Part shown: positions 1-9,378 of the stretch, piece after piece
Position numbering within the stretch: the first letter of the stretch is position 1
How the letters are laid out: every line of letters begins with the position of its first letter
Source of the DNA: Candidatus Berkiella aquae
GTDB lineage: Bacteria; Pseudomonadota; Gammaproteobacteria; Berkiellales; Berkiellaceae
Assembly (NCBI RefSeq): GCF_001431295.2
Contig: NZ_LKAJ02000001.1
Span: 1,364,001 to 1,428,000 of the forward strand
Length of the DNA: 64,000 nt
Direction: 5' to 3'
The notes under the pieces: model-generated
Databases searched by the model: none
What the model was told of the DNA's origin: nothing
Seen by the model: the letters and a program-made list of their open reading frames with translations, nothing else
Made by a program: the position numbers and the translations under genes

Positions 1-1
1 A

Positions 2-3000
2 AATGCACTAGCCATTGATAAGCAGATAAAAAAGCAACTCGAAGGAAATCGTGCAATTATAAATCGTTATCTACAACAGATTGAAGCTTCCGCTATTTGG
101 CGCATTAGAGGAGCTGCACAATATGGAAATTTAAGACTTGATGATGCTTTATTTGTTTTAAAGAGAGAGATTGCGCAATCTGTATTTCAATTTGATGATA
201 AAGCAACTTTAGAGAGTCTTGCTGATATTGTCTCAGTATCAGTTGAGTCACTTGGGCTGGGTAGTAGTTTTAAATGTTTTCAAGAGCTGCACCAACTACT
301 ATTGCGTTCAACCTATGCTAAAGAAAAGGAAATTTGGTTTAATTCTAAATGGGTTACCGATAGTGATAAACGAAACATTATTCCTGTGACGGTAAAATCT
401 GGCGCTATTATCCCAAGCATTTTGTTATCTTATATACCAGAAAATAATTCTTACATTCCTGGAAACTGGCTAAGGTATTGGTTTTTTCGCACGAGTCAAT
501 CACTCAATGGTTTGGCAGGTTGGATGAGAAATCGATGGCTAGGAGATTCTTGCGAAACAGTTACGCTTATCAATGAAACTTATCGACATGTTGCTAATTT
601 TGAAAAATCGATTAGTGAAGGCAGAGCGCAAAATAAAGCGCTTAATTTGTTACATATTGGACAATCGGCTGCCTTTTTAGATGCGCTTGAAATTACAGAA
701 TATATTGAAAATGAGAAAAGACGCGTTCAACATTTAATGGGCTCTTCAATATTATGGCGATTTTTAGGATGGGTGCCATTTTTAAAGTTCAATAAAAATA
801 TGGCATTTAAAGACGACTGGTTAAACGAATTAAATCGAGCACAGCGGGCGATTAACGAGAAGGCGACTAAAATTGCAGAGTACATGATGGAGGATTTTGA
901 AGCATTGCTTTTAGATAGCATTGAACACAAATCTTTTTTAATGCCGGCTAATCTAATGAATAATATTGAACAGTTTATTAATCGTTATGGTAGTCAATCT
1001 GATTTGCAGCGTTTACAGAAGATATCTTCCCCAATGCATCTTGTCAGTCGTTTTCGTTTCTTATTGCCTGCGAATAACGGTGAATTATTTAGAAGCATCA
1101 ATGAAGATCATGTCACCTCATTTTTGCGATTTACTGAAAAATATTGGAACGCTGAACAGCAACGTGCAACCAAGTTAATTGTAGGGATTATTACAAAAGA
1201 GCAGTTGCCTAAAAATGCTGATGAAGACCATGTTTTCTTTGAGCAAATAAAGTGTTTGCTGCCAGAACAGAGTTCTCAAGTCGCCTTCAATCAATTAATG
1301 CAAAAGATAGCACGAGAGTATGTTTTTGTTACAGGAGATAATGGTAATGATGATTGTTTTCATTTTCTTGAGCGTTTTGCTAGTAATGCTGCAAGAACAT
1401 GGCAAGCCCATCGTGGTAATAATATGGATGAGAAATTTATATTTTTGAATAACTTACTTTCTGTTGCAAGACATCAAGAAAAAGATCTAACAACTCACGC
1501 TGTCCAAGAAATTGGTTCGACGCAATTCAAATTGCAAAACTATAATCGTTATATAAAAGATTTACAGCAAGAAAAAGATGATTCTGGAAGAATAGGGTTA
1601 TTAAAAAAGCAAGCTCGACATTATGTCAATAAGTACTTGGGTGACAATCTGCATTATGCTGATTTGCTGTTTAACTTGGGCGAATTTCCTGATGATACGT
1701 TTATTATTCAATATTGCGAGAAACGTTTTTCTTGGATGGTTGAGCAAGAAAATTTGAATGCTGACATCATCAATAATGAAGCAGAAGAAAAATTTATTGC
1801 GAAGATTAAACAATATCCTGTTCTTGTTGATAAATTGGTGAAAATTGTTAATGAAAAAGCTATTGCTCAAGATCATCTCGGTGATTGGATATTGCAGTTT
1901 AATATTCCAAAATTGACTGCAGCTTATTTTGGTAAATGTTTTTATAAACATTTATCGGATAATCAATTTAAGCAAATATTAGAAGAAAGCGAATTTTATG
2001 GTGAGCTTTTACAGAATCCACGTTTTTCATATAAAATCTATCGTTGGCTTGCACAAAAAATGACCGAACTTGTTCAAGAGTCGAATTGGGAACAACTGTG
2101 TTCGCCTGATTTTTTCAATATCGTTGAAAAAATAGGAACTCTGGAAAATAAAGAAGCATATCGTTTATTAAGAATTAAGCATTTATTGCAATTAAACAAT
2201 TCTAGCCTAACTGAAGCCTATATTTCCAAAATGGCGCAAGAACTGGGGGCAGCTGATTTACCTTTGAAAATGTTTACTTTACCTAATGGTAAGCGATTGC
2301 TTGGAGAAATGTTAACAGAACATTTGTCTATATTAGAGCAAAATAAAAGATGGGAGGGGCATGCGCAATATTTTGTTGAATTCTATTTACCAGAAGAAAA
2401 TAAATCATTGCGGCATAATATTCGTTTGAAATGGCTGGCTGAATTTATCAGTAAGCCTCAAAGATTTTCCGGTATTTCATTTATTGAGCGCTCAACGCTT
2501 GATGGCAAATATCACTGTGATAATAAACAAATTCCTAATGACGAGATGAGCTTAACTGAATTTTATGGAGAAGAAAATATGTTCAAGGTGAGGGAACTTA
2601 TAATGAACCGTCTTGATCTTTTTTCAGAAAACTTAAGCGATGAAATGATTCAGCTAATTAATGCTTACTACCGTGATCCTGCATTTAACTTACAAGATGA
2701 CTGGCCATTATTTCGCAAAAAATGTGATTTGTTTCAAAGAGCACAGCGTCTTATCCATTGCTTTAAAAATAATCTTTTTATTGATGGTCTGACTCAGTTA
2801 GAGAATTTTTATGCAGAATTGCTTGGGATGCAAGCATTAGCAACAACAGAGCATGGGCGTTTGCATCAACAAATTGCTGTGTATCAGCAACAATTATTTA
2901 ATCAGATATTAGCCATAGTTAAAGAGTCTTATAGTGAATTATTTATTAATCAACGACTGATTGATGATAAGTTAGCTAAAAGTGACTTGTCTGAACTAAA

Positions 3001-4672
3001 AAGGCAGCAAGACTTATTAACTGAGATGATAGCGAAATCCAATCTGCCGCACCCTTTTAAATATGAAATTGAAGAAATATCTGAACAGACACCACTTTGC
3101 ATGACAAAGCTGAGAACATTTGTATCTAATATGAGTTTTGATAGGTTGCACTTGATTGCTTTTGATATAGATGATTTGCAAATGTATAGCAAAATACTAA
3201 ATAAGAATGCTAAAGAATATTTGAAAGTGAAGATAAATACGTTAAAAGATTATTTGCCTGCTGACGACGCATTATTTAAAGCACTCACTGCTTGTTATCA
3301 GATTCTAAAAGGTGAATATAGCTCGAGGGCTTTGCAAAGAACCGATTTCAATCGGTTAATGAAATATCAGGCTACGCGCCAAGATTATCCTAGAATGGCA
3401 CAAGAGATGGCTGATCGGTTAATTTTGGCTTTAAATGCCCATGAGGAATTGACTTATTTCCCGCTATTTAAAGAGGCACAGATATCCTATCAAAGTGCTT
3501 TTGTACAATATTTATCTTCTACGACAAAGCAACGAATGCTTGTCAGCATAAAAAATAAAATTGAATGGCTGATGATGAAGTCAGACCCTCATCAAGCGCA
3601 ATATGCCAGAGTAGATTGGTTTAATCATGCAAAGCTACTGACGGGGCTCGTGCAAGCATCTTCTTCGCAAGGATCTGAAATAAAAGAGGTTGTTAATAGG
3701 TGGTGTGCCTCCTGTTTATCAGAGATTAATAAAAATCTTTATCCCCTATTAGAGAAATTTGAAGTCTCTAGCCGAACAAGCAAAAACTCAATGGCTGAAT
3801 TAATAGCCACCAAGAATAACCAGCCTAGCCTTATCGATAAAGAGCAACAACTAATCAAATTATCTTTATTTATAAGAACGTTTGGTGACAAGAAGCACAA
3901 GGAACAACTTGACGAATTATTAAGAGAAGTCGCAAGACATCAACATCGTACCATCATGAAAGGCCTGAATGGTCCTATTATTGAACATTCGCTAGATTTT
4001 GCAGATAAGATACTTTCTACTGCGGGTTCTGAAAGTCAACGTGAGCAGTGTATGCAACTTGTCGATAAATGGAGTTTATATCGTCGCAAACCAGCTACCC
4101 AGGTTTTACAAACATTACGTGCAATGGCAGTCAATGATGCTTTGCTCAATTATATTCACTCATTTGAACGCACGCTTTATACCTACTTTGTTAAAAAGCA
4201 TAATCTCCCTGACAACTTTCATGAAATGATGTCACAAAAAATGGAGGAATGGGGGGTAAAAGAGTGTTTGCTTGAGCCAGAGAGGATCTTAAAAAAACAT
4301 CCTTTGACTGAGTTTCAAAACATTTTGTCCCAATTAGCCATAAGCCGTAGCCATCGATTTTTTTATAGTAAACCTTCGCTTAGCGATGGTCGTAAATTAT
4401 TCGTTGCTTTTTGTTTGAATATACAAGCAAAGCAATTAACACGTTTATGGAAAAATCGTCAAACAAAACATGAAGATGAGGTAGCTACTTTTAATCCTGC
4501 CGATATTAGCGGATCATTGAGTAACTTAATTAAGCAAATGATCAAAAAATACGATATTGGTTGGGGAGATTTTAACAAAGGGGTATTTAAGGCGATTGCT
4601 AAAGATACCGACTATTTTGTTTCTTGGGCGAATGCTGCTCCAGAACAAAAAAGAGGTAGCTTGCGACTATGA
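2..4672 (+). CDS. Giant protein of unknown function, 5' end outside window
   Basis: The reading frame is open from base 2 to the stop at 4672, about 1556 codons. An internal TTG at 302 is a possible but unconvincing start, because the frame is uninterrupted upstream of it; the gene is therefore treated as truncated by the window edge. I recognise no family. The visible protein is mostly charged and amphipathic, with many Lys, Glu, Gln and Asn residues and predicted helices. A Trp/Phe-rich patch lies near codons 145-180 of the visible part. No signal peptide can be assessed. Its size and composition resemble large effector-like proteins of Legionellales, but this is only a resemblance. The next gene (tRNA-Leu) is on the opposite strand and starts close after the stop. 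Confidence 0.8.
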   Translation, partial: NALAIDKQIKKQLEGNRAIINRYLQQIEASAIWRIRGAAQYGNLRLDDALFVLKREIAQSVFQFDDKATLESLADIVSVSVESLGLGSSFKCFQELHQLLLRSTYAKEKEIWFNSKWVTDSDKRNIIPVTVKSGAIIPSILLSYIPENNSYIPGNWLRYWFFRTSQSLNGLAGWMRNRWLGDSCETVTLINETYRHVANFEKSISEGRAQNKALNLLHIGQSAAFLDALEITEYIENEKRRVQHLMGSSILWRFLGWVPFLKFNKNMAFKDDWLNELNRAQRAINEKATKIAEYMMEDFEALLLDSIEHKSFLMPANLMNNIEQFINRYGSQSDLQRLQKISSPMHLVSRFRFLLPANNGELFRSINEDHVTSFLRFTEKYWNAEQQRATKLIVGIITKEQLPKNADEDHVFFEQIKCLLPEQSSQVAFNQLMQKIAREYVFVTGDNGNDDCFHFLERFASNAARTWQAHRGNNMDEKFIFLNNLLSVARHQEKDLTTHAVQEIGSTQFKLQNYNRYIKDLQQEKDDSGRIGLLKKQARHYVNKYLGDNLHYADLLFNLGEFPDDTFIIQYCEKRFSWMVEQENLNADIINNEAEEKFIAKIKQYPVLVDKLVKIVNEKAIAQDHLGDWILQFNIPKLTAAYFGKCFYKHLSDNQFKQILEESEFYGELLQNPRFSYKIYRWLAQKMTELVQESNWEQLCSPDFFNIVEKIGTLENKEAYRLLRIKHLLQLNNSSLTEAYISKMAQELGAADLPLKMFTLPNGKRLLGEMLTEHLSILEQNKRWEGHAQYFVEFYLPEENKSLRHNIRLKWLAEFISKPQRFSGISFIERSTLDGKYHCDNKQIPNDEMSLTEFYGEENMFKVRELIMNRLDLFSENLSDEMIQLINAYYRDPAFNLQDDWPLFRKKCDLFQRAQRLIHCFKNNLFIDGLTQLENFYAELLGMQALATTEHGRLHQQIAVYQQQLFNQILAIVKESYSELFINQRLIDDKLAKSDLSELKRQQDLLTEMIAKSNLPHPFKYEIEEISEQTPLCMTKLRTFVSNMSFDRLHLIAFDIDDLQMYSKILNKNAKEYLKVKINTLKDYLPADDALFKALTACYQILKGEYSSRALQRTDFNRLMKYQATRQDYPRMAQEMADRLILALNAHEELTYFPLFKEAQISYQSAFVQYLSSTTKQRMLVSIKNKIEWLMMKSDPHQAQYARVDWFNHAKLLTGLVQASSSQGSEIKEVVNRWCASCLSEINKNLYPLLEKFEVSSRTSKNSMAELIATKNNQPSLIDKEQQLIKLSLFIRTFGDKKHKEQLDELLREVARHQHRTIMKGLNGPIIEHSLDFADKILSTAGSESQREQCMQLVDKWSLYRRKPATQVLQTLRAMAVNDALLNYIHSFERTLYTYFVKKHNLPDNFHEMMSQKMEEWGVKECLLEPERILKKHPLTEFQNILSQLAISRSHRFFYSKPSLSDGRKLFVAFCLNIQAKQLTRLWKNRQTKHEDEVATFNPADISGSLSNLIKQMIKKYDIGWGDFNKGVFKAIAKDTDYFVSWANAAPEQKRGSLRL

Positions 4673-4680
4673 GATTGAGT

Positions 4681-4767
4681 TGGTGCCGGAGGAGAGACTT
4701 GAACTCTCACGATGTTGCCATCACCAGATTTTGAGTCTGGCGCGTCTACCAGTTCCACCACTCCGGC
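4681..4767 (-). tRNA. tRNA-Leu (anticodon CAA)
   Basis: The minus strand folds into an 87-nt class II tRNA. The acceptor arms GCCGGAG and CTCCGGC pair perfectly, followed by discriminator A and an encoded CCA. The anticodon stem CCAGA/TCTGG encloses the loop CTCAAAA, giving anticodon CAA (reads UUG). A long variable arm follows, as expected for tRNA-Leu, then a T-arm containing GTTCAAGTC. It lies between the giant gene and yajC, convergent with the former. Confidence 0.95.
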
Positions 4768-4810
4768 CCAAAAGAGACGCGATTATAGCAAAGGAATCTC
4801 GGATAACAAA

Positions 4811-5010
4811 GCGCTTTTGCATGGCTGTCCTGTGTCTTGTTTGTATGGCTATCCTGCATCTTGCCCGGCGAGGCGCTTTTGCCATGACTGTCATTTGTCT
4901 TGTTTGTATGGCTGTCCTACGTCTTGCCCGGCGAAGCTTTAGCGAAGACGGGAGCTTTAGCATAGAGGCGAGCCTGCTCCGCCGTAGCTTTAGCGGAGGC
5001 GAGTTGCGTC
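4811..5010. repeat. Imperfect 62-bp tandem repeat plus GCTTTAGCG-type palindromic repeats
   Basis: A unit of about 62 bp runs 4811-4871 and is repeated with changes at 4873-4935; both contain TTGTATGGCT and TCTTGCCCGGCGA. They contain GGCTGTCC (4823-4830, 4910-4917) and GGCTATCC (4848-4855), the complement of the GGACAnCC motif seen elsewhere in the window. Three AGCTTTAGC-containing segments follow (about 4934-5000), including the imperfect palindrome CCGTAGCTTTAGCGG. The stretch from the tRNA to yajC holds no convincing gene: one frame stays open across tRNA and repeats only because the repeats lack stops. Confidence 0.7.
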
Positions 5011-5101
5011 ATTGCGTCTAAAACGGTAGATTGCAAAACCAGATAAGTTTCTTATTTCCAAGAAATTTTTGTTAGTCTTATTAATTATTTTGGGTGAATC
5101 C

Positions 5102-5461
5102 ATGCGTAACGCGCTATTAACTTTATTATTAGTCTCAACCTCATCTCTTTGTTATGCCGATGCAGCTGCAAGTGCCCAAGGCCCTGGTGTGATGGGTAAC
5201 ATCTTAATGTTAGGTGGATTCTTACTCATATTTTATTTTATGCTGATCCGTCCACAAAGTAAGCGAGCTAAAGAACATCAGGCTTTGGTATCAAATATTG
5301 CAAAAGATGATGAAGTCATCGTAAACGGTGGTATTCTGGGTAAAGTAACACGCATTACGGAGCAATTTTTAGTGATTGCAATTGCTGATGGCGTTGAAAT
5401 GAAAGTACAAAAGCAAGCCGTATCAGCGTCATTACCCAAAGGAACGATCAAGAGTATCTAA
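5102..5461 (+). CDS. yajC: Sec translocon accessory subunit YajC
   Basis: YajC is a small inner-membrane protein that associates with SecDF-YidC and the Sec translocon. The 119-residue product has an N-terminal hydrophobic segment ending in an Ala-rich stretch, then a second strong membrane segment (about residues 35-50) followed by the family motif IRPQSKRAKEHQ. A cytoplasmic domain with VIVNGGILGKV follows. The ATG at 5102 is chosen over an upstream in-frame start at 5069 because it gives the usual family length and N-terminus. It is the first gene of yajC-secD-secF, 17 bp ahead of secD. Confidence 0.95.
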   Translation: MRNALLTLLLVSTSSLCYADAAASAQGPGVMGNILMLGGFLLIFYFMLIRPQSKRAKEHQALVSNIAKDDEVIVNGGILGKVTRITEQFLVIAIADGVEMKVQKQAVSASLPKGTIKSI

Positions 5462-5478
5462 GGAAAGAGGACACTATT

Positions 5479-7341
5479 ATGCTTAATAAATATCCTGCTT
5501 GGAAATATTGGCTGTTGTTAGCCATATTGACAGTTGGACTCATTTATTCTGCGCCTAATCTTTTCGGTGAAGATCCGGCGGTACAGGTATTACCAAGTAC
5601 GGGTCGTACCATCACAAAAGCCACTAAAGAACAAATTGAGAAAGCATTGGCTGAAGCTGAGATCCCGTTCAAATCAATTAAGCAAGAAAATGAAAGTTTA
5701 TTGATTCGATTTAAGGACACACCGCAACAGATCAAGGCAAAAGATATTATCTATGACGAATTAGGTGACAATTATATTGTTGCCTTAAATCTTGCTCCGA
5801 AAACACCAGCTTGGTTGGAAGCATTGGGTGCTAAGCCTATGAAACTGGGTTTAGATTTGCGAGGTGGTGTTCACTTCTTGATGGAAGTGGATGTGGATTC
5901 AGCCATTACCAGGCGAATGGAAGGTTTTATTGGTGATATACGCACCGATCTTCGTGACGAGAAAATTCGTTATCGACAAATAGCACCATCAGGCAAAGAA
6001 GCCATTAATTTGTATTTTGATGATCGTGAAATGCTAAACAAAGCGTTAACGCATCTACAAAAAAGATTCGGAGATTTTGATTTCTTGCCACAAACCCAAG
6101 ATGGCAAAATGCAGATTACTTGTCAGTTAAAACCCGCCGAACTGCAAAATATTCGCAACTATACGCTTGAGCAAACGCTATCAACGCTACGAAATCGTGT
6201 CAACGAATTAGGCGTTGCGGAAGCGGTTGTACAGCGTCAAGGTGCAAATCATATTGTTGTTGAGCTACCTGGTATTCAAGATACAGCTCGTGCAAAAGAT
6301 ATCTTAGGTAAAACCGCCACATTAGAATTTCATTTGCATGCAAAAGAAGAAAGTGCAAAAGCGGTTCCTGGGCGACAAGCACCTCCTGGTACGAAGTGGT
6401 ATTACGATAGAAATGGTCATCCTCAACTGTTGAAAAAACGCGTTATTCTAACGGGTGATTCAATAACGGGTGCTTCCGTTGGCGCCGATGATCGTTCAGG
6501 AAGGCCTGCCGTTCTTGTACGGGTTGGTGGCGCAGGACTCCCCCTCTTTAGAAAGACAACCATTGAAAACGTGGGTAATTTGTTAGCGGTTGTTTACATT
6601 GAAACGAAAACCGAGCAAGAAAATGTCGATGGCCAGATGGTTAAGAAAAATAAAACACTGGAAACATTGATTAGTATTGCAACAATTCAAAGTGCTTTAG
6701 GCAGTCAATTCCAAATAACGGGTTTTACGCTACCTGAAGCGCAGGATTTATCGTTGTTATTACGAGCTGGTGCACTGCCTGCTAGCATCCAAATTGTTGA
6801 AGAACGAACCGTCGGTCCAAGTCTGGGTCAAGAGAATATTCGTTTAGGGATCTTGTCTATCGAAGTAGGACTGGGTTTAGTTGTCATCGGCATGATGCTT
6901 TATTACAGCATTTTCGGGATTATCGCGAATTTAGCATTGCTCATTAACGTAGTGTTGCTGGTTGCTATCTTATCGGTAATGGGAGCTACGCTCACATTAC
7001 CTGGTATGGCAGGTATCGTGTTAACCGTCGGTATGGCAGTTGATGCGAATGTGCTTATTTTTGAAAGAATTCGTGAAGAATTGCGGCATGGCATGTCGGT
7101 TCAAGCTGCCATTCATAGCGGCTTTGATCGCGCCTTAGCAACCATTATCGATTCTAACTTAACAACCTTAATCGTGGTGATCATCCTATTTTGTATTGGA
7201 ACGGGGCCAATTAAAGGTTTTGCTGTAACCACTAGTATCGGTATTGTGACTTCAATGATCACAGCAGTGACCTGTACCAGAGCGATGGTGAATTTAGCTT
7301 ATGGTCGTCGTTCAGTTAAACATTTGCCAATAGGGATTTAG
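5479..7341 (+). CDS. secD: Protein translocase subunit SecD
   Basis: SecD works with SecF in the inner membrane, using the proton gradient to help preproteins leave SecYEG on the periplasmic side. The 620-residue product is close to the E. coli length of 615. It has an N-terminal membrane segment (about residues 10-28), the hallmark DLRGGVHFLMEVD motif, a large periplasmic domain, and five C-terminal membrane segments from about residue 455 with GMAVDANVLIFERIREE between them. The ATG at 5479 follows a GAGG ribosome site. The gene is one base from secF, so the two are probably co-translated. Confidence 0.97.
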   Translation: MLNKYPAWKYWLLLAILTVGLIYSAPNLFGEDPAVQVLPSTGRTITKATKEQIEKALAEAEIPFKSIKQENESLLIRFKDTPQQIKAKDIIYDELGDNYIVALNLAPKTPAWLEALGAKPMKLGLDLRGGVHFLMEVDVDSAITRRMEGFIGDIRTDLRDEKIRYRQIAPSGKEAINLYFDDREMLNKALTHLQKRFGDFDFLPQTQDGKMQITCQLKPAELQNIRNYTLEQTLSTLRNRVNELGVAEAVVQRQGANHIVVELPGIQDTARAKDILGKTATLEFHLHAKEESAKAVPGRQAPPGTKWYYDRNGHPQLLKKRVILTGDSITGASVGADDRSGRPAVLVRVGGAGLPLFRKTTIENVGNLLAVVYIETKTEQENVDGQMVKKNKTLETLISIATIQSALGSQFQITGFTLPEAQDLSLLLRAGALPASIQIVEERTVGPSLGQENIRLGILSIEVGLGLVVIGMMLYYSIFGIIANLALLINVVLLVAILSVMGATLTLPGMAGIVLTVGMAVDANVLIFERIREELRHGMSVQAAIHSGFDRALATIIDSNLTTLIVVIILFCIGTGPIKGFAVTTSIGIVTSMITAVTCTRAMVNLAYGRRSVKHLPIGI

Positions 7342-7342
7342 C

Positions 7343-8272
7343 ATGGAATTTTTTCATCGCGAAACCAATTTCGACTTTATGGGCATTCGTAAATGGACAG
7401 CGCTTTTATCAAGCATTGTGATGGTCGTTTCCCTTGGGTTGTTATTCGTGAAAGGTTTGAACTTCGGTTTGGATTTTACCGGGGGAACACAACTTGAGTT
7501 ACGTTATGAGAATCCTGTAAATTTTGAAGATGTGCGAGAGCAGCTTGAAAAAGCAGGACTTCATGGCGCTAAAGTGACGCAATATGGTAGTGCTCGCGAT
7601 ATTTTAGTCAAAATATCTAATCGTAAAGATGTTTCAGAGCAGCAATTAGGGAAATTAGTGCTTGAGGCTTTAAAAGCCCATCAAGATAAAGTAGAGCTGC
7701 GACGTGTTGAGTTTGTTGGTTCTGAAGTCGGTGAAAACTTAGCTGAACAAGGTACGTTAGCGGTTGTCGTTTCGCTATTTGCGATGATGTTATATATCGC
7801 AGTGCGTTTTGAATATCGTTTTGGTATCAGTGCGGCTGTTGCATTAATGCACGATCCTATTTTAATTTTAGGGATCTTTTCCTATTTTCAAATTGATTTT
7901 GACTTGGCGGTACTAGCGGCCATTTTGGCAGTCATCGGTTACTCACTGAATGACACGATTGTTATTTATGATAGGGTTCGAGAGAATTTCCGCAAGGTTC
8001 GCAAAGGAACCCCCACTGAGATTATGAATCTTTCGATTAACCAAACCTTATCCCGAACGATTATGACATCCACCTTAACCTTGATTGTGGTGGTTGCTTT
8101 ATATTTCTTGGGTGGTGAATCATTACGCGGTTTCTCGTTAGCCTTAATCATCGGTATTATTGTGGGAACTTATTCCTCGATATTTGTGGCAGGTGCTTTA
8201 GCATTAACAATGGGATTGAGCCGTGCTGATTTGGCATCGTCTAGCAAGAAAATTGTTGATGATATGCCTTAA
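7343..8272 (+). CDS. secF: Protein translocase subunit SecF
   Basis: SecF is the partner of SecD in the SecDF membrane complex. The 309-residue product has the N-terminal membrane segment followed by GLDFTGGTQLEL, the SecF counterpart of the SecD DLRGG motif. Its C-terminal five-helix domain carries YSLNDTIVIYDRVREN. The length is near the E. coli value of 323. The start lies one base after the secD stop. Confidence 0.97.
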   Translation: MEFFHRETNFDFMGIRKWTALLSSIVMVVSLGLLFVKGLNFGLDFTGGTQLELRYENPVNFEDVREQLEKAGLHGAKVTQYGSARDILVKISNRKDVSEQQLGKLVLEALKAHQDKVELRRVEFVGSEVGENLAEQGTLAVVVSLFAMMLYIAVRFEYRFGISAAVALMHDPILILGIFSYFQIDFDLAVLAAILAVIGYSLNDTIVIYDRVRENFRKVRKGTPTEIMNLSINQTLSRTIMTSTLTLIVVVALYFLGGESLRGFSLALIIGIIVGTYSSIFVAGALALTMGLSRADLASSSKKIVDDMP

Positions 8273-8281
8273 GAGGTAGCT

Positions 8282-9091
8282 ATGTTTCGTTTGATTTGGT
8301 CTATTGTTATTAGTTGTGTGTTGATAACGGTAGGCCAAACAGCCTACGCCCAAGATGCTTCTGAAAAACCTTTAATCGGGATCCTCTTAAATGATGGCGG
8401 CAAAGGGGGATATTCGCAATACCCCTGGTATGCCATGCGTAAAAATTACAGTGCGGTGATTGCAAAAATGGGAGGCGTTCCTGTTTTTATCGGTCACGAT
8501 GTGACAGTTGCAGATGATTACCTTAATAGACTAGATGCTATTGTTTTACCGGGAGGGGATTTAGATTCACCTCCGTCGGCTCATAAAAAAAATCAAAACG
8601 CGACAGTAGATCCTAAACGCTATCCTCGAGAAGCCATTGAATTTAAACTGATTCAAGAAGCTTATCGTCGTGATATGCCGGTGCTTGGGATTTGCGCGGG
8701 GATGCAGAATATGAATGTGGCATTAGGCGGTACGCTGCATAATTTGAAAGCATCCGGCCAGACGAAAATGGAACATCGTCATGATAATCGTGAAAAAATC
8801 CAACATACGATTAAAGTTGAACCCAATTCTTTGCTTTATAAAGTGGTACAAAGCAAGCAATTTGGTGTTAACAGCAATCATCGTTCAGGGATTAATGAGT
8901 TAGCCTCAAGATATGTGGTGACTGCAAGAGCTCCTGATGGTGTCATAGAAGCCATAGAAGCGCAGAATAAAAGCTTTTTTATTGGTGTTATTTGGCATCC
9001 TGAGTATGTTCTAACACCGCAAGAGGAAAAATTATGGAAAGCATTTATTCAAGCTGCGGTAGTTTATAAAAAAGAGCATAAGAAATCATAG
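8282..9091 (+). CDS. Secreted class-I glutamine amidotransferase-like peptidase C26 (gamma-glutamyl hydrolase type)
   Basis: The protein belongs to the C26 / PuuD-like family, which hydrolyses gamma-glutamyl amide bonds. The triad is visible: nucleophile Cys138 in GICAGMQ, and His239 with Glu241 in WHPEY. PLIGILLND and VLPGGDL are also typical. Unlike cytoplasmic PuuD, it begins with a clear signal peptide (residues 1-23, ending TAYA before Gln), so it is expected in the periplasm. A ribosome site AGAGG overlaps the secF stop and the gene starts 9 bp after it, so it is probably the last gene of the sec operon. The substrate is not evident; gamma-glutamyl peptides or peptidoglycan-derived peptides are possible. 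Confidence 0.87.
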   Translation: MFRLIWSIVISCVLITVGQTAYAQDASEKPLIGILLNDGGKGGYSQYPWYAMRKNYSAVIAKMGGVPVFIGHDVTVADDYLNRLDAIVLPGGDLDSPPSAHKKNQNATVDPKRYPREAIEFKLIQEAYRRDMPVLGICAGMQNMNVALGGTLHNLKASGQTKMEHRHDNREKIQHTIKVEPNSLLYKVVQSKQFGVNSNHRSGINELASRYVVTARAPDGVIEAIEAQNKSFFIGVIWHPEYVLTPQEEKLWKAFIQAAVVYKKEHKKS

Positions 9092-9122
9092 TTAAATTCT
9101 TCTCATCTTCGAATCACTCGCT

Positions 9123-9153
9123 TGTATCATTTTAAAGTCTTCAAAATGATACA
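9123..9153 (+). terminator. Hairpin terminator after the sec operon
   Basis: Perfect 11-bp inverted repeat TGTATCATTTT / AAAATGATACA with a 9-nt loop, followed by a T-rich stretch (TTTCACTTTTG). It lies 32 bp after the C26 gene stop. The rest of the gap to 9379 is AT-rich with no gene seen. Confidence 0.65.
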
Positions 9154-9378
9154 TTTCACTTTTGCATCACCTTCCACACATTGTATTAATGAAGTCTTTC
9201 TTAAGAGAATTTCAAGAAATTCAGAGCTTGTTAAAACATATGTCAGATAAAAGAGGGCATATGGTTGATGAATGACAATGGATAAGCAAAACCTGTAATT
9301 TTGTTACATTATCGATTTTCCTTACATTTACTAAAATGCATTTCATAAATTTTAATAAATGTGAAAGGAATAGATGAG

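Noticed and set aside
4557-5021. Open frame of 154 codons crossing the end of the giant gene, the tRNA and the repeats
   Set aside because: It overlaps tRNA-Leu and repeat DNA; the apparent repeated peptide comes from the 62-bp tandem repeat, and there is no ribosome site.
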